A DNA stretch of 64,000 bases from Paenibacillus arenosi (GTDB lineage Bacteria; Bacillota; Bacilli; Paenibacillales; Paenibacillaceae), in the NCBI RefSeq assembly GCF_014841135.1, contig NZ_JACYTN010000009.1, positions 1-64,000 on the forward strand, written 5' to 3'. The position numbers and the translations under genes were made by a program. Under the pieces are notes generated by a model that made no database searches, had not been told where the DNA came from, and saw only the letters and a program-made list of their open reading frames with translations. This document shows positions 26,101-33,171 of the stretch, in pieces. The first letter of the stretch is position 1. Each line of letters opens with the position of its first letter.

Positions 26101-28248
26101 AATACAGGCACGCTCGCATTGACCAATGTCGTCGTTTCCGATCCGCTACTCTTGATTAACAATACAATTGCGTCGCTTGCTCCAGGCGCCTCCGTGACTA
26201 AGACGATACCATTCGTCATTCCTAGCACGGCTGCTGGTGGCTCATCGATAACGAACGTCGTTACTGTAACCCCTACGGAAACTCCACCGAAGGAAGCAAC
26301 AACTACGGTAACCGTGAACAACACTGCCCTTATTGACATTACGAAAACGCCGGATCGGGATAATGCGCTACCTGGAGAGTTAATCACGTACACCATTACA
26401 GTTACAAATACAGGCAACGTGGACTTGACGAACGTCAACGTCCGCGATCCCTTACTCGGTCTAAATACAGTGATACCTACTCTTGCTATCGGCCAATCGC
26501 AAAGCTTTACACCTACTTTCACAGTCCCTGCTGATGCGGCAATCGGCACAGTTATTATAAATACTAGCCTAGCGGTATCAGATCAGACCGATTCGGTGAC
26601 AGCGACAGCCAAAGTTCTTGTCAACCCGCTTCCGCCAATATTAACGGTGGTAAAAACAGCGGATCGTCTTACTGCCGCCCCGGGTGAAACGGTTACGTAC
26701 TCGATTACCGTATCCAATCTGGGAACGGTTGTATTAACTAATGTTCTATTAACGGACGAAACACTTGGCATCAACCAAGAACTCGGTACGTTAAACCCAG
26801 GTCAAAGTCAGACACTACCGTTCCAGTTCACAATTCCTGCAAATGCAGCGAACGGATCAGTAATTGTCAATACAGCAGTAGTCGTTTCCGATCAGACCAA
26901 CCCTGAAGAAGGCACTACTACGGTTACCGTTGATCCAAGTCCGAGCCTACAAATAACCAAGACCATCGATCCACTACAAGCCGCTCCAAGGCAAACCGTT
27001 ATCGCAACAATTGTCGTTCAAAATACAGGTAACGTCAGCTTGACGAATGTCGTAATAACCGATCCAACCTTGAATTTCAGTTCGATTCTTCTTTCTCTAC
27101 CAGCAGGTTCATCCATTTCGATTCCGATTCCATTTGAGATACCAAATGTGCCTGCGGGAACGGTGTTGACTAATACAGCTACAGCAACATCTAATGAAAC
27201 TGGACCATCTTCTTCTACGGCTTCACTCACCGTTCTGCCAGCATTACAACTAAGTCTGGTGAAACGGGTAGAACCTTCCGTTGCTTCGCCAGGAGAAACG
27301 GTTACCTTTACTTTTGAAATTCGCAACATAACGGGTATTCCACTTACTAACGTAAGATTTGTCGATGATTTTCTTGGTATTGATAAGACGGTAGACTTCC
27401 TCCCAGCTGATTTCTTTATTATATTGTCCCGCACATTTACGATACCTGCCGACGCAGTTGGGGGAACGGTATTAACCAATACGGCGATACTAAGCTCGGA
27501 CCAGACAGAGCCTATTTCAGCTGCAGCGGAAGTAACTGTAGCCTCTATCCCAAGACTAGACATTAGTAAGACGGTCTTTCCACCTATCGCCTTGCCAGGT
27601 CAGACTGTATTTTTCCAGGCACAGGGAGTAAATACAGGTAACGTTCCGTTGTCCAACATTCGATATAGCGATCCACTGCTTGGCCTTAACGGTACGGTTT
27701 TATTTCAGGATATTGGAGCTGCAGTCACACTTATCATTCCTTTTGTCGTACCACCTACCGCAGTTCCGGGAGAAACGATTGTCAATACGGCGTTCGTTGA
27801 TTCCGCACAAACAGGACCATTAAGCACTTCTGTAGCCGTTAGGGTTGCGGAATTTCCGATTACCGTTACAAAGAAATCAGATGCTGAAAAGATCTATGTT
27901 GGTGATAAGGTCAAGTTCAGGATTACTGTAACAAACACGGGAAGTATTGCAGCCAATAACGTTATATTGACCGATTTACTGCAGAAAGGTACGAAATTGG
28001 TACCGAAAAGTGTCAAGGTAGATCGACATTGCACTCCAGATGCCAATCCGGAAAAAGGCATTTTGTTAGGCACGATAGCACCAGGTCAATCTGTCCATGT
28101 ATCGTTTGAAGTGAAGCAGGTCTGCTTACCGCCAATTGACAAAGTGCGCAATTTTGCTTCGGTAAGCTTCCAGCTAGGCAGTTTGCCTCGCAGGTTTACC
28201 GTTGATTCCAACACTGTCATTGTTAAAGTCGAAGAACATCATGAATAA
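23119..28248 (+). CDS. giant multidomain DUF11-repeat protein, probable spore-surface fibre
   Basis: A 1709-residue protein. Residues ~1-75 form an SdrD B-like domain (G-I-V-F-N-D-L-N-H-N-G-V-F-N-P-G-E-P-G-I) beginning right at the initiator Met. Residues ~115-370 look like a beta-propeller-type domain of the DUF6923 sort (I-N-A-I-G-Y-N-P-L-D-N-Y-I-Y-G). Residues ~370-555 are a GEVED domain (D-F-G-D-A-P-D-T near the start, G-E-V-E-D-Y-I-L-E-V at the end). The remainder is 11 DUF11-like Ig-type repeats of ~102 residues. There is no signal peptide, no membrane segment and no LPXTG or SLH anchor; it ends V-K-V-E-E-H-H-E. AAGGAG precedes the ATG at a rather long 12 bases. With the sigma-K promoter this fits a mother-cell protein assembled on the spore surface; that role is inferred. 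Confidence 0.88.
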   Translation: MPATITGIVFNDLNHNGVFNPGEPGIPNVFVVLFSNTGGTCASTITDANGNYSFTITTAGTYTVYESVADPGLTCPPATFTQPSGFTVSNGPRKLTIVVTAAQVTGNAVIANENFSHDTTDNPLFCTTTMVQFSGRPTEWFNINLVTGAAISQGIVNPALEINAIGYNPLDNYIYGYEQTTNHIVRVDRSGNVTILSPLPPGLPADGYNNGTFDLNGFLYIYINDGTKFYVIDLRPNSATYLKLVSPASGYQEQFGNFGVVLTRTATISDWVFRPADGNLYGILPTGPVQRIVPTTGAVTSLTTTPLVTTTSFGALAIDATGTIYAIANNNGGVYRYIISGNTATSTRFSTTVITQFNDATLCPFATVGVDFGDAPDTAAGNAPNDYSTLLGNNGPRHQTTNALFLGTQITTELDALQNPTATGDDIPKGIQDDALTVPLPVLAQDATSYSLNVRVTNNTGIAANLYGWVDFNANGIFEGNEASFVQIVPSLAGTQTIPIAFTVPVGVVLIPGQTFVRLRLTTDNLVNQNASPAAEDTRSLGPASDGEVEDYILEVASPGILLLSKIASQQTALPGDIVLYTFKVTNPNSFALTNVRIEDSTLGLIDILSSLPAAATVTLNAQFIVPPNTPAGTVINNVATGTSDQTPPTNDTTQFNVLPTFNLAVTKTADRISVAPGDTVTYTLTVTNTSNAPITNVTVKDDLIGFTQVIPSLGIGETQTFMAPFLVPIGTAAGTVFTNLTTATSNETPPTSDTATIVVTPIPNVFIVKTVSPQIAAPGDTVTYTLTASNAGNETLTNVRIVDPTLGIDQTFDTVEPGDSVVLTIPFDIPITAVQGDTIVNVATVTTNQTGPSQADAVVAVLGQPGIVLIKTVSPAEAAIGSTVTYTFEVTNTGNTALSNVLLTDPLLGLSQTIGTIAVGDSQTITFPFVVPSSATSPFNNIATVTGSFDSQTVQDSDDASLVVLQPDFIVSKAVDQTQANPGDTVNFTLTITNTGTLALTNVVVSDPLLLINNTIASLAPGASVTKTIPFVIPSTAAGGSSITNVVTVTPTETPPKEATTTVTVNNTALIDITKTPDRDNALPGELITYTITVTNTGNVDLTNVNVRDPLLGLNTVIPTLAIGQSQSFTPTFTVPADAAIGTVIINTSLAVSDQTDSVTATAKVLVNPLPPILTVVKTADRLTAAPGETVTYSITVSNLGTVVLTNVLLTDETLGINQELGTLNPGQSQTLPFQFTIPANAANGSVIVNTAVVVSDQTNPEEGTTTVTVDPSPSLQITKTIDPLQAAPRQTVIATIVVQNTGNVSLTNVVITDPTLNFSSILLSLPAGSSISIPIPFEIPNVPAGTVLTNTATATSNETGPSSSTASLTVLPALQLSLVKRVEPSVASPGETVTFTFEIRNITGIPLTNVRFVDDFLGIDKTVDFLPADFFIILSRTFTIPADAVGGTVLTNTAILSSDQTEPISAAAEVTVASIPRLDISKTVFPPIALPGQTVFFQAQGVNTGNVPLSNIRYSDPLLGLNGTVLFQDIGAAVTLIIPFVVPPTAVPGETIVNTAFVDSAQTGPLSTSVAVRVAEFPITVTKKSDAEKIYVGDKVKFRITVTNTGSIAANNVILTDLLQKGTKLVPKSVKVDRHCTPDANPEKGILLGTIAPGQSVHVSFEVKQVCLPPIDKVRNFASVSFQLGSLPRRFTVDSNTVIVKVEEHHE
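24793..28230 (+). repeat. 11 tandem ~306-bp units encoding DUF11-like domains
   Basis: Units begin near 24795, 25102, 25410, 25716, 26022, 26325, 26635, 26941, 27244, 27559 and 27859. Each encodes K-T-x-x-P-x-x-A-x-P-G-D-T-V-T-Y-T early and N-T-G-N-x-x-L-T-N-V about 20 residues on, closing with I-N-x-A-x-V-x-S-x-Q-T or similar. The units are well diverged in DNA, so they are old; the last is of the longer TIGR01451 type. Confidence 0.85.
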
Positions 28249-28305
28249 ATGCAAAAAAACTACCAACAACAGTTTACGATGGCTTATCCATGCTAAATAA
28301 CTCGT

Positions 28306-28346
28306 AAAAAAGAACCGGCCTTAGTGAAGTAAGGCCGGTTCTTTTT
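28306..28346. terminator. bidirectional terminator after the DUF11 gene
   Basis: AAAAAGAACCGGCCTT (28307-28322) pairs with AAGGCCGGTTCTTTTT (28331-28346). It serves both converging genes. Confidence 0.9.
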
Positions 28347-28389
28347 AAATTGTATAGTACATCTCACCAGTCCTGCTCATTTCATGAGA

Positions 28390-28848
28390 TTAATTCGAAA
28401 TGGTTCCCGTACCTGTTATTCTCCAGTAATCGTTCGCTCCTTTACTCCAAACAAGATAGTATTCACCAATGCCATCTGGGTCGCCTACCGAATTAGCTCC
28501 AGGGAAGTGCTGGCTGAAATGAACCGTTCCACCCACTACACTTGATGGCTTTACCTTAAAAGAACCGATTAGATTATTCGTATGACCATCATCCTCCCTA
28601 AGAAAGACAGTAATTTCGCGGGGAACCTCACTTGCTCCACTATTTTTTTGTTTCGTCGTTATCGTACCTGAGACGGTTATACCATTTTTCCCATCTGCTA
28701 AATGATGAAATTGCTTATAAACTTTCCCGTTATACATGCATAATGGCATATCAAGCGTCCACGTACTTGATGCTGCATAAACAGGAACTGCAGCAAGCAC
28801 CATAACCATTACAATTGAAAATAAAAAAACACGACCGAACCGTTTCAT
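28390..28848 (-). CDS. small secreted protein of unknown function
   Basis: A 152-residue protein with a clear signal peptide (M-K-R-F-G-R-V-F-L-F-S-I-V-M-V-M-V-L, cleavage near V-Y-A-A). The mature part is beta-rich, with one Cys and the stretches I-T-V-S-G-T-I-T-T-K and R-I-T-G-T-G-T-I-S. The ATG at 28848 follows AAGGAGG; an upstream start would include the ribosome site. No family recognised. Confidence 0.75.
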   Translation of the reverse strand: MKRFGRVFLFSIVMVMVLAAVPVYAASSTWTLDMPLCMYNGKVYKQFHHLADGKNGITVSGTITTKQKNSGASEVPREITVFLREDDGHTNNLIGSFKVKPSSVVGGTVHFSQHFPGANSVGDPDGIGEYYLVWSKGANDYWRITGTGTISN

Positions 28849-28986
28849 AACATATATTCCTCCTTTAATGATTGGTACAACACGATAGATCACCCTACCC
28901 ATACTATTTTCATAAATGACCTAATATGACTTTAACTGTAAGATTTAATCCTGTTTATTTATTCTATGCATGGTCATCATTAACAC

Positions 28987-29017
28987 AAAAACCCGACCAC
29001 TAATGGGCCGGGTTCTT
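28987..29017 (-). terminator. terminator of the phosphodiesterase gene
   Basis: On the minus strand AACCCGGCC (29013-29005) pairs with GGTCGGGTT (28998-28990) and runs into TTTTGTG. Confidence 0.75.
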
Positions 29018-29101
29018 TATCCACTGTAAGCACTATTAAATAATCTATTCATTGCTGCTAGGAAATCAAACAAAATCGGGATCGTCGAATCATTACTCTG
29101 A

Positions 29102-30079
29102 TCACTCTTTCAGAGCAGGAGCTATAACATCAATACGATTCGTCCAAATGCCGCCGGCATACTTTTCTGGGAGCCGTTCCAGATCAAGTTCCTTATCAAA
29201 CCCTTCTGACCAACCTCCATCACCTGCTACGAGGATGACTTTTGTATTTGCCTCTTCCATTCTAGCGAGGAACTTGCTTGGGAATCCCCATAGATAAGGG
29301 GCAAACTTCTCCGGAATGTGAAGCTGTGTATTCTCACATGCGGCAGGCATGTATCCTGTCCACCCTACTGCTGCATAGGGAAGAAGACAACTTTTCATCG
29401 TATCCATCGACATCACACGAATGTCTGGCAATTTCTCTCTTAAGGCTGCAATAGGCTCGTCACCACCGTAAACGGCCAACTGCTCCAACTGGCTAGTAGA
29501 GAGCTTAGATAAATATTGAGCAAGCAGCACTCCTTCATTCGGATCATTACTTTTTATATGAATAAGCAAAGATTGCTCTGGAAATTGCGTTAACACTTCA
29601 TCAAGTGTAGGTATGAGCCCTACTCCTTTACCGCGGAACGGATAGGTCGTACCATTATCGGCTGTGTAGCCATAACCAACATCCAATTTTTTAAGTTCAG
29701 CCATTGAATGTTCCCTAGTAACACCTTGGCCATCTGTTCGGCAGTCCAGTGTCCAATCATGAAACACAGCAAATTCACCATCTGTAGTAGGTTGAATATC
29801 CAGCTCTACCGTATCTGCTCCTGCTGCAAATGCTGCCTCCATCGAAGGGATCGTATTATCTAGGTAAGGATGTTCCGGTTCATAGATTCGCTCCGCCGTA
29901 CAAGTATCGTTCTGGATTCCTTCCATCGGGAACGTTTGACCTAACCCTCTATGAGCTAGCAGCTCATGAGACTTGCCACTGTCTTTCATAAATAGCGACG
30001 TATTATTCACATACATAAATGCGACTACAGTAACGAGAAAAATAAAGAACCGCTTTCCAAATCGTCTAAACTTCTTCAT
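29102..30079 (-). CDS. glycerophosphodiester phosphodiesterase-family protein, membrane-anchored or secreted
   Basis: A 325-residue protein. A hydrophobic N-terminal segment (F-F-I-F-L-V-T-V-V-A-F-M-Y-V) suggests export or anchoring. The GDPD TIM-barrel motifs follow: H-R-G-L-G near residue 43, V-E-L-D-I-Q-P-T-T-D-G-E-F-A-V-F-H-D near 95 with the metal-binding E, D and catalytic H. Such enzymes hydrolyse glycerophosphodiesters to glycerol 3-phosphate and an alcohol, or related lipids. GGAGGGAAC precedes the ATG. It is monocistronic. Confidence 0.9.
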   Translation of the reverse strand: MKKFRRFGKRFFIFLVTVVAFMYVNNTSLFMKDSGKSHELLAHRGLGQTFPMEGIQNDTCTAERIYEPEHPYLDNTIPSMEAAFAAGADTVELDIQPTTDGEFAVFHDWTLDCRTDGQGVTREHSMAELKKLDVGYGYTADNGTTYPFRGKGVGLIPTLDEVLTQFPEQSLLIHIKSNDPNEGVLLAQYLSKLSTSQLEQLAVYGGDEPIAALREKLPDIRVMSMDTMKSCLLPYAAVGWTGYMPAACENTQLHIPEKFAPYLWGFPSKFLARMEEANTKVILVAGDGGWSEGFDKELDLERLPEKYAGGIWTNRIDVIAPALKE

Positions 30080-30213
30080 GTTCCCTCCAAATGCTTACTC
30101 AAGTAAGTATTCACCTGCTTTCAATAGTTTAGCATACCGATAAGCACATATGGATTGACCTTTTTATTACATTGACATTGACTGACTCTATCTATAAACC
30201 TAATCAACTTCAA

Positions 30214-30762
30214 CTACGCTAAAACAAGAGCTTCTGTACGTGCCCTCTGCCAAATCTGTTCTACAGTCCCCTCTGCAGATAGATTCGTCGTGTCGAGCCA
30301 CATCCCCATCTTCGATGTTTCCTCTAGTAAGGAACGATTTAGTTCAGCAATCGTCCAAAGTCCATACCCTTGCTTTGCTCTAGTAAGCTCTCTGTGCGCA
30401 ACTGCATCCTCTGACGGGTTCAACACGATCACATATAGAGGACGGTTACGAATAAGCTCGACCATTTCTTGCAGCATCGGACCAATGATGACATCCTGTA
30501 TCACAACGTTGAAACCTGCCTCATAATACGTATCTGCTGTGTTGGCGGCAATTTGGTAGCGTAAACGAAGCTGCCTAATCGCTTCTTCCTCTGTGTTAGG
30601 AAGCATCTCGACTCGCCCGCTGACGATCATTTTACGAAATGTATCTCCACGTACATGAACACCGCGCTCAAACTTTTCTGCAAGCAGCTGTGCAACTGTA
30701 GATTTCCCAGAGGCCATAACGCCTGTAATAAGGTAAATCCCTCTGTTCTCATTTGTTAGCAT
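30214..30762 (-). CDS. P-loop small-molecule kinase-like protein
   Basis: About 182 residues. The Walker A G-V-M-A-S-G-K-S-T near the N-terminus, a G-V-H-V-R-G-D-T-F-R segment and V-V-I-Q-D-V-I-I-G-P resemble the chloramphenicol phosphotransferase/gluconate kinase type of P-loop fold. It probably phosphorylates a small molecule, which cannot be named. The ATG at 30762 is preferred (7 bases after GGTGG) to one six bases upstream. Confidence 0.75.
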   Translation of the reverse strand: MLTNENRGIYLITGVMASGKSTVAQLLAEKFERGVHVRGDTFRKMIVSGRVEMLPNTEEEAIRQLRLRYQIAANTADTYYEAGFNVVIQDVIIGPMLQEMVELIRNRPLYVIVLNPSEDAVAHRELTRAKQGYGLWTIAELNRSLLEETSKMGMWLDTTNLSAEGTVEQIWQRARTEALVLA

Positions 30763-30987
30763 TTTCATTCCACCTTTTCAGCGTCGATTTGAGAATCGAT
30801 TGTTAGCTACAGATTATGATCTTATTCCAATGAATACAACACTCGAATCAACTGATTGCTGATGCTTGTTGTATGTGCCGTTTTCACTCTGCTAAAATAT
30901 AATCAAGCCCTTCGACAGACTGGCTCTACAACGCCGCGAGAAACAGGCAAACTAGCCGCGTCTTCTTCCGGATAAGGAGGCTCTTTA

Positions 30988-31611
30988 TTGAATCATTTTC
31001 GTAATTTGCAAGATATGGAGCTAGCTAAAATGCTGCTAGATCCGCGAAAGCTGGCTATTTTAAGGATTGCCAAGAACGAACCGGTTACCGTTAAGCAAAT
31101 GGCAGAACAACTACAAGAGAAACCATCCCGCCTGTACTACCACGTCAATAAACTAGAAGAACACGGCCTACTCCAACTAGTCGAAACGAAGCAGCAAGGA
31201 AATCTAATTGAAAAGTATTATCTCACTGATAATACACACCGAGGAAGCTATACGCTAGATCGTTCCATGGCTGCGGCTAATTCTGATTTTATCCTTCAAG
31301 AACTGCTCCGACTTATTCAGCAAGGCATTGATGTTGTGGACGTACATTTACGCAAAGGTGATACGCAGCAGCGAAGTTTAGCGCAAGTTAATATCGCACA
31401 CAGCTCACTAGACCCACGTGAATGGGCAGAAAAAATGCACAATGTTGCGCAAGCGCTTTCTACAGCCGAGACGAAAGTACCTTTTAATCTCGCAGAAGCG
31501 AAGTTAGGAGCGTTCGAGAGCCAAACGGAGCAAGACGAATATGTTCATGTCCTGCTTTCCTATCGATTGAAAGATGTTCCTAAGCCGTCTGCTAGCGAAG
31601 AAGAGGACTGA
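30988..31611 (+). CDS. winged-helix (ArsR-like) transcriptional regulator
   Basis: A 207-residue protein. Residues ~1-85 form an ArsR-type winged helix (D-P-R-K-L-A-I-L-R-I-A, V-T-V-K-Q-M-A-E-Q-L, recognition helix P-S-R-L-Y-Y-H-V-N-K-L-E-E-H-G-L-L); the C-terminal half is a helical domain of unknown type. No metal-binding Cys is present. Translation starts at TTG 30988, 7 bases after AAGGAGG. It stands alone, divergent from the kinase-like gene. Confidence 0.85.
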   Translation: MNHFRNLQDMELAKMLLDPRKLAILRIAKNEPVTVKQMAEQLQEKPSRLYYHVNKLEEHGLLQLVETKQQGNLIEKYYLTDNTHRGSYTLDRSMAAANSDFILQELLRLIQQGIDVVDVHLRKGDTQQRSLAQVNIAHSSLDPREWAEKMHNVAQALSTAETKVPFNLAEAKLGAFESQTEQDEYVHVLLSYRLKDVPKPSASEEED

Positions 31612-31654
31612 CATGGAAGCAACGAATCACTCCTAGTACTTCAATTGGTTGAAC

Positions 31655-31710
31655 AACAAACAAAGGCTGTACTCCAACCACCTGCATGGACGGAGTATAG
31701 CCTTTGTTGT
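31655..31710. terminator. long hairpin between converging regulator and cupin genes
   Basis: AACAACAAACAAAGGCT pairs with AGCCTTTG..TTGTT, with a further TACTCC/GGAGTA stem. Likely shared by both genes. Confidence 0.75.
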
Positions 31711-31719
31711 TAAAAAACA

Positions 31720-32028
31720 CTATCCAGCATTACGTTCCATTACAAGAACCACACAGCCCTTTTCAGACCATGGTTCATGTTCTGTATTAGGTCCATAACA
31801 GAGATAAGAACCTGCTCCACACTCAACATCATTGGTAATAAGCGTTCCATCTAATACGAATAATTCCTCAGTCTCCTTATGCGTATGTTGAGGGAATTTT
31901 GCCCCTGGTGCGAATCGCACAACATAACGCAGTTCACCATTCTCATTTCGTAATGGAATTTGTTCTAGACCATCCATAACCAATTTCCACTCACTGTTTG
32001 TGATATCAACGGAAAAGTAATCTTTCAT
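31720..32028 (-). CDS. small cupin-domain protein (ChrR-like cupin)
   Basis: A 102-residue single cupin. The metal-binding motif 1 is F-P-Q-H-T-H-K-E-T-E-E-L-F-V-L-D-G and motif 2 is Y-G-P-N-T-E-H-E-P, giving a His3Glu-type site. The reaction is unknown. It is divergent from a LysR gene; two palindromes in the 90-bp gap suggest LysR control. Confidence 0.85.
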   Translation of the reverse strand: MKDYFSVDITNSEWKLVMDGLEQIPLRNENGELRYVVRFAPGAKFPQHTHKETEELFVLDGTLITNDVECGAGSYLCYGPNTEHEPWSEKGCVVLVMERNAG

Positions 32029-32050
32029 GTTATCATCTCCTTCTATACAA

Positions 32051-32088
32051 ATCGTAACTTACGATGATATATTGTTCAATATGAACAA
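32051..32088. promoter_or_regulatory. two LysR-type palindromes in the cupin/LysR gap
   Basis: ATCGTAA-C-TTACGAT (32051-32065) and TTGTTCA-ATA-TGAACAA (32072-32088), both perfect inverted repeats, within the divergent promoter region. The second has the T-N11-A form usual for LysR sites. Confidence 0.65.
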
Positions 32089-32118
32089 AAATGAATTATA
32101 CTTCAGGAGAAATGAATT

Positions 32119-32991
32119 ATGGAAATTCGTTTGTTACAGACATTTCAAGCTGTTGTCGAATGTGGTAGTCAGATAAAAGCAGCAAATCTGCTGCAATACG
32201 CGCAATCGACCATCACCCTACACATCAATCAATTAGAAGAAAATCTCGGCATTGAACTGTTTGAGCGTAAAGGAAAACAAATGGTGCTAACCGAAGCGGG
32301 AAAACTTGTGAAAGAACAGGCAGACATTTTATTAAATCAAGTGAATGTAATCACTGAAACCGCAAAAGAATTTTCAAACGGTCAGAAAGGATTTATTCGG
32401 ATTGGAGCCATTGATTCGATTAGCAAAACAAATTTGATTGCCATACTAACAACATTTATGAAAGAACATCCACAAATTTGTCTTTCCATCGAAAGTGGCG
32501 TAACCCAACAATTTAGTCAACAGATTATCGCTAACGAACTTGATATTGCCCTATGTCCCCCTCCATCACCAGAATTAAATCTTGAATTTTATCCGCTATA
32601 TGAAGAAAAGCTTTGTTTGATACTACCAATCGACCATCCATTAGCTGCACAGAAGAAAATTAATATGTGTGATTTAGAAAATGAAAATTTCATTTTAACT
32701 GGACCATTGTGTGAATATCGGCGAAAAATAGAGCATGTTTTTCTTCATCATGGCTTTCATTTACACTCTAAATACGATGCAGCAAACATGGAGATGGTTT
32801 TAAATCTTGTACGACAAGGGTTTGGTATTGCTATGCTACCTGGCAATTTGGTTGCCAATTCACATCAATACGCTATTCATAACATCGATGACATTTCGAC
32901 CTCTTTACCTATTGGATTAATGCGCCTTAAAAATAAAGTTCTCAGCCCTGCTACAGAAAAATTGATAGCTAACATCGTTTCAACTCGCTAA
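32119..32991 (+). CDS. LysR-family transcriptional regulator
   Basis: A 290-residue LysR regulator: N-terminal winged helix (F-Q-A-V-V-E-C-G-S-Q-I-K-A-A-N-L-L, E-L-F-E-R-K-G-K-Q-M-V-L-T-E-A-G) and a C-terminal effector domain (F-I-R-I-G-A-I-D-S opening, R-Q-G-F-G-I-A-M-L-P near the end). It is divergent from the cupin gene, its likely target. It ends at a terminator shared with the siderophore operon. Confidence 0.92.
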   Translation: MEIRLLQTFQAVVECGSQIKAANLLQYAQSTITLHINQLEENLGIELFERKGKQMVLTEAGKLVKEQADILLNQVNVITETAKEFSNGQKGFIRIGAIDSISKTNLIAILTTFMKEHPQICLSIESGVTQQFSQQIIANELDIALCPPPSPELNLEFYPLYEEKLCLILPIDHPLAAQKKINMCDLENENFILTGPLCEYRRKIEHVFLHHGFHLHSKYDAANMEMVLNLVRQGFGIAMLPGNLVANSHQYAIHNIDDISTSLPIGLMRLKNKVLSPATEKLIANIVSTR

Positions 32992-33077
32992 ACAAGCACA
33001 AAGAGGTATCTTCAGGAAAATGAGAAATTGTAACATAAAGACGATTTTCCTGACGCTATCCCGTATAAATCAAATAG

Positions 33078-33110
33078 AAAAACGTCCTAACCATTCAATT
33101 AGGACGTTTT
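33078..33110. terminator. bidirectional terminator between lysR and the siderophore operon
   Basis: AAAACGTCCTAA (33079-33090) pairs perfectly with TTAGGACGTTTT (33099-33110). Confidence 0.88.
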
Positions 33111-33171
33111 GTCTTTCTCATTATTTGCTTTTTATTACGTGATTTAACGCTTCTAATTTTCCCCTTTAATG

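Noticed and set aside
24793-28230. CRISPR array or satellite in the 306-bp periodic region
   Set aside because: The periodicity is that of protein domains in one continuous reading frame; units are long and diverged with no spacers.
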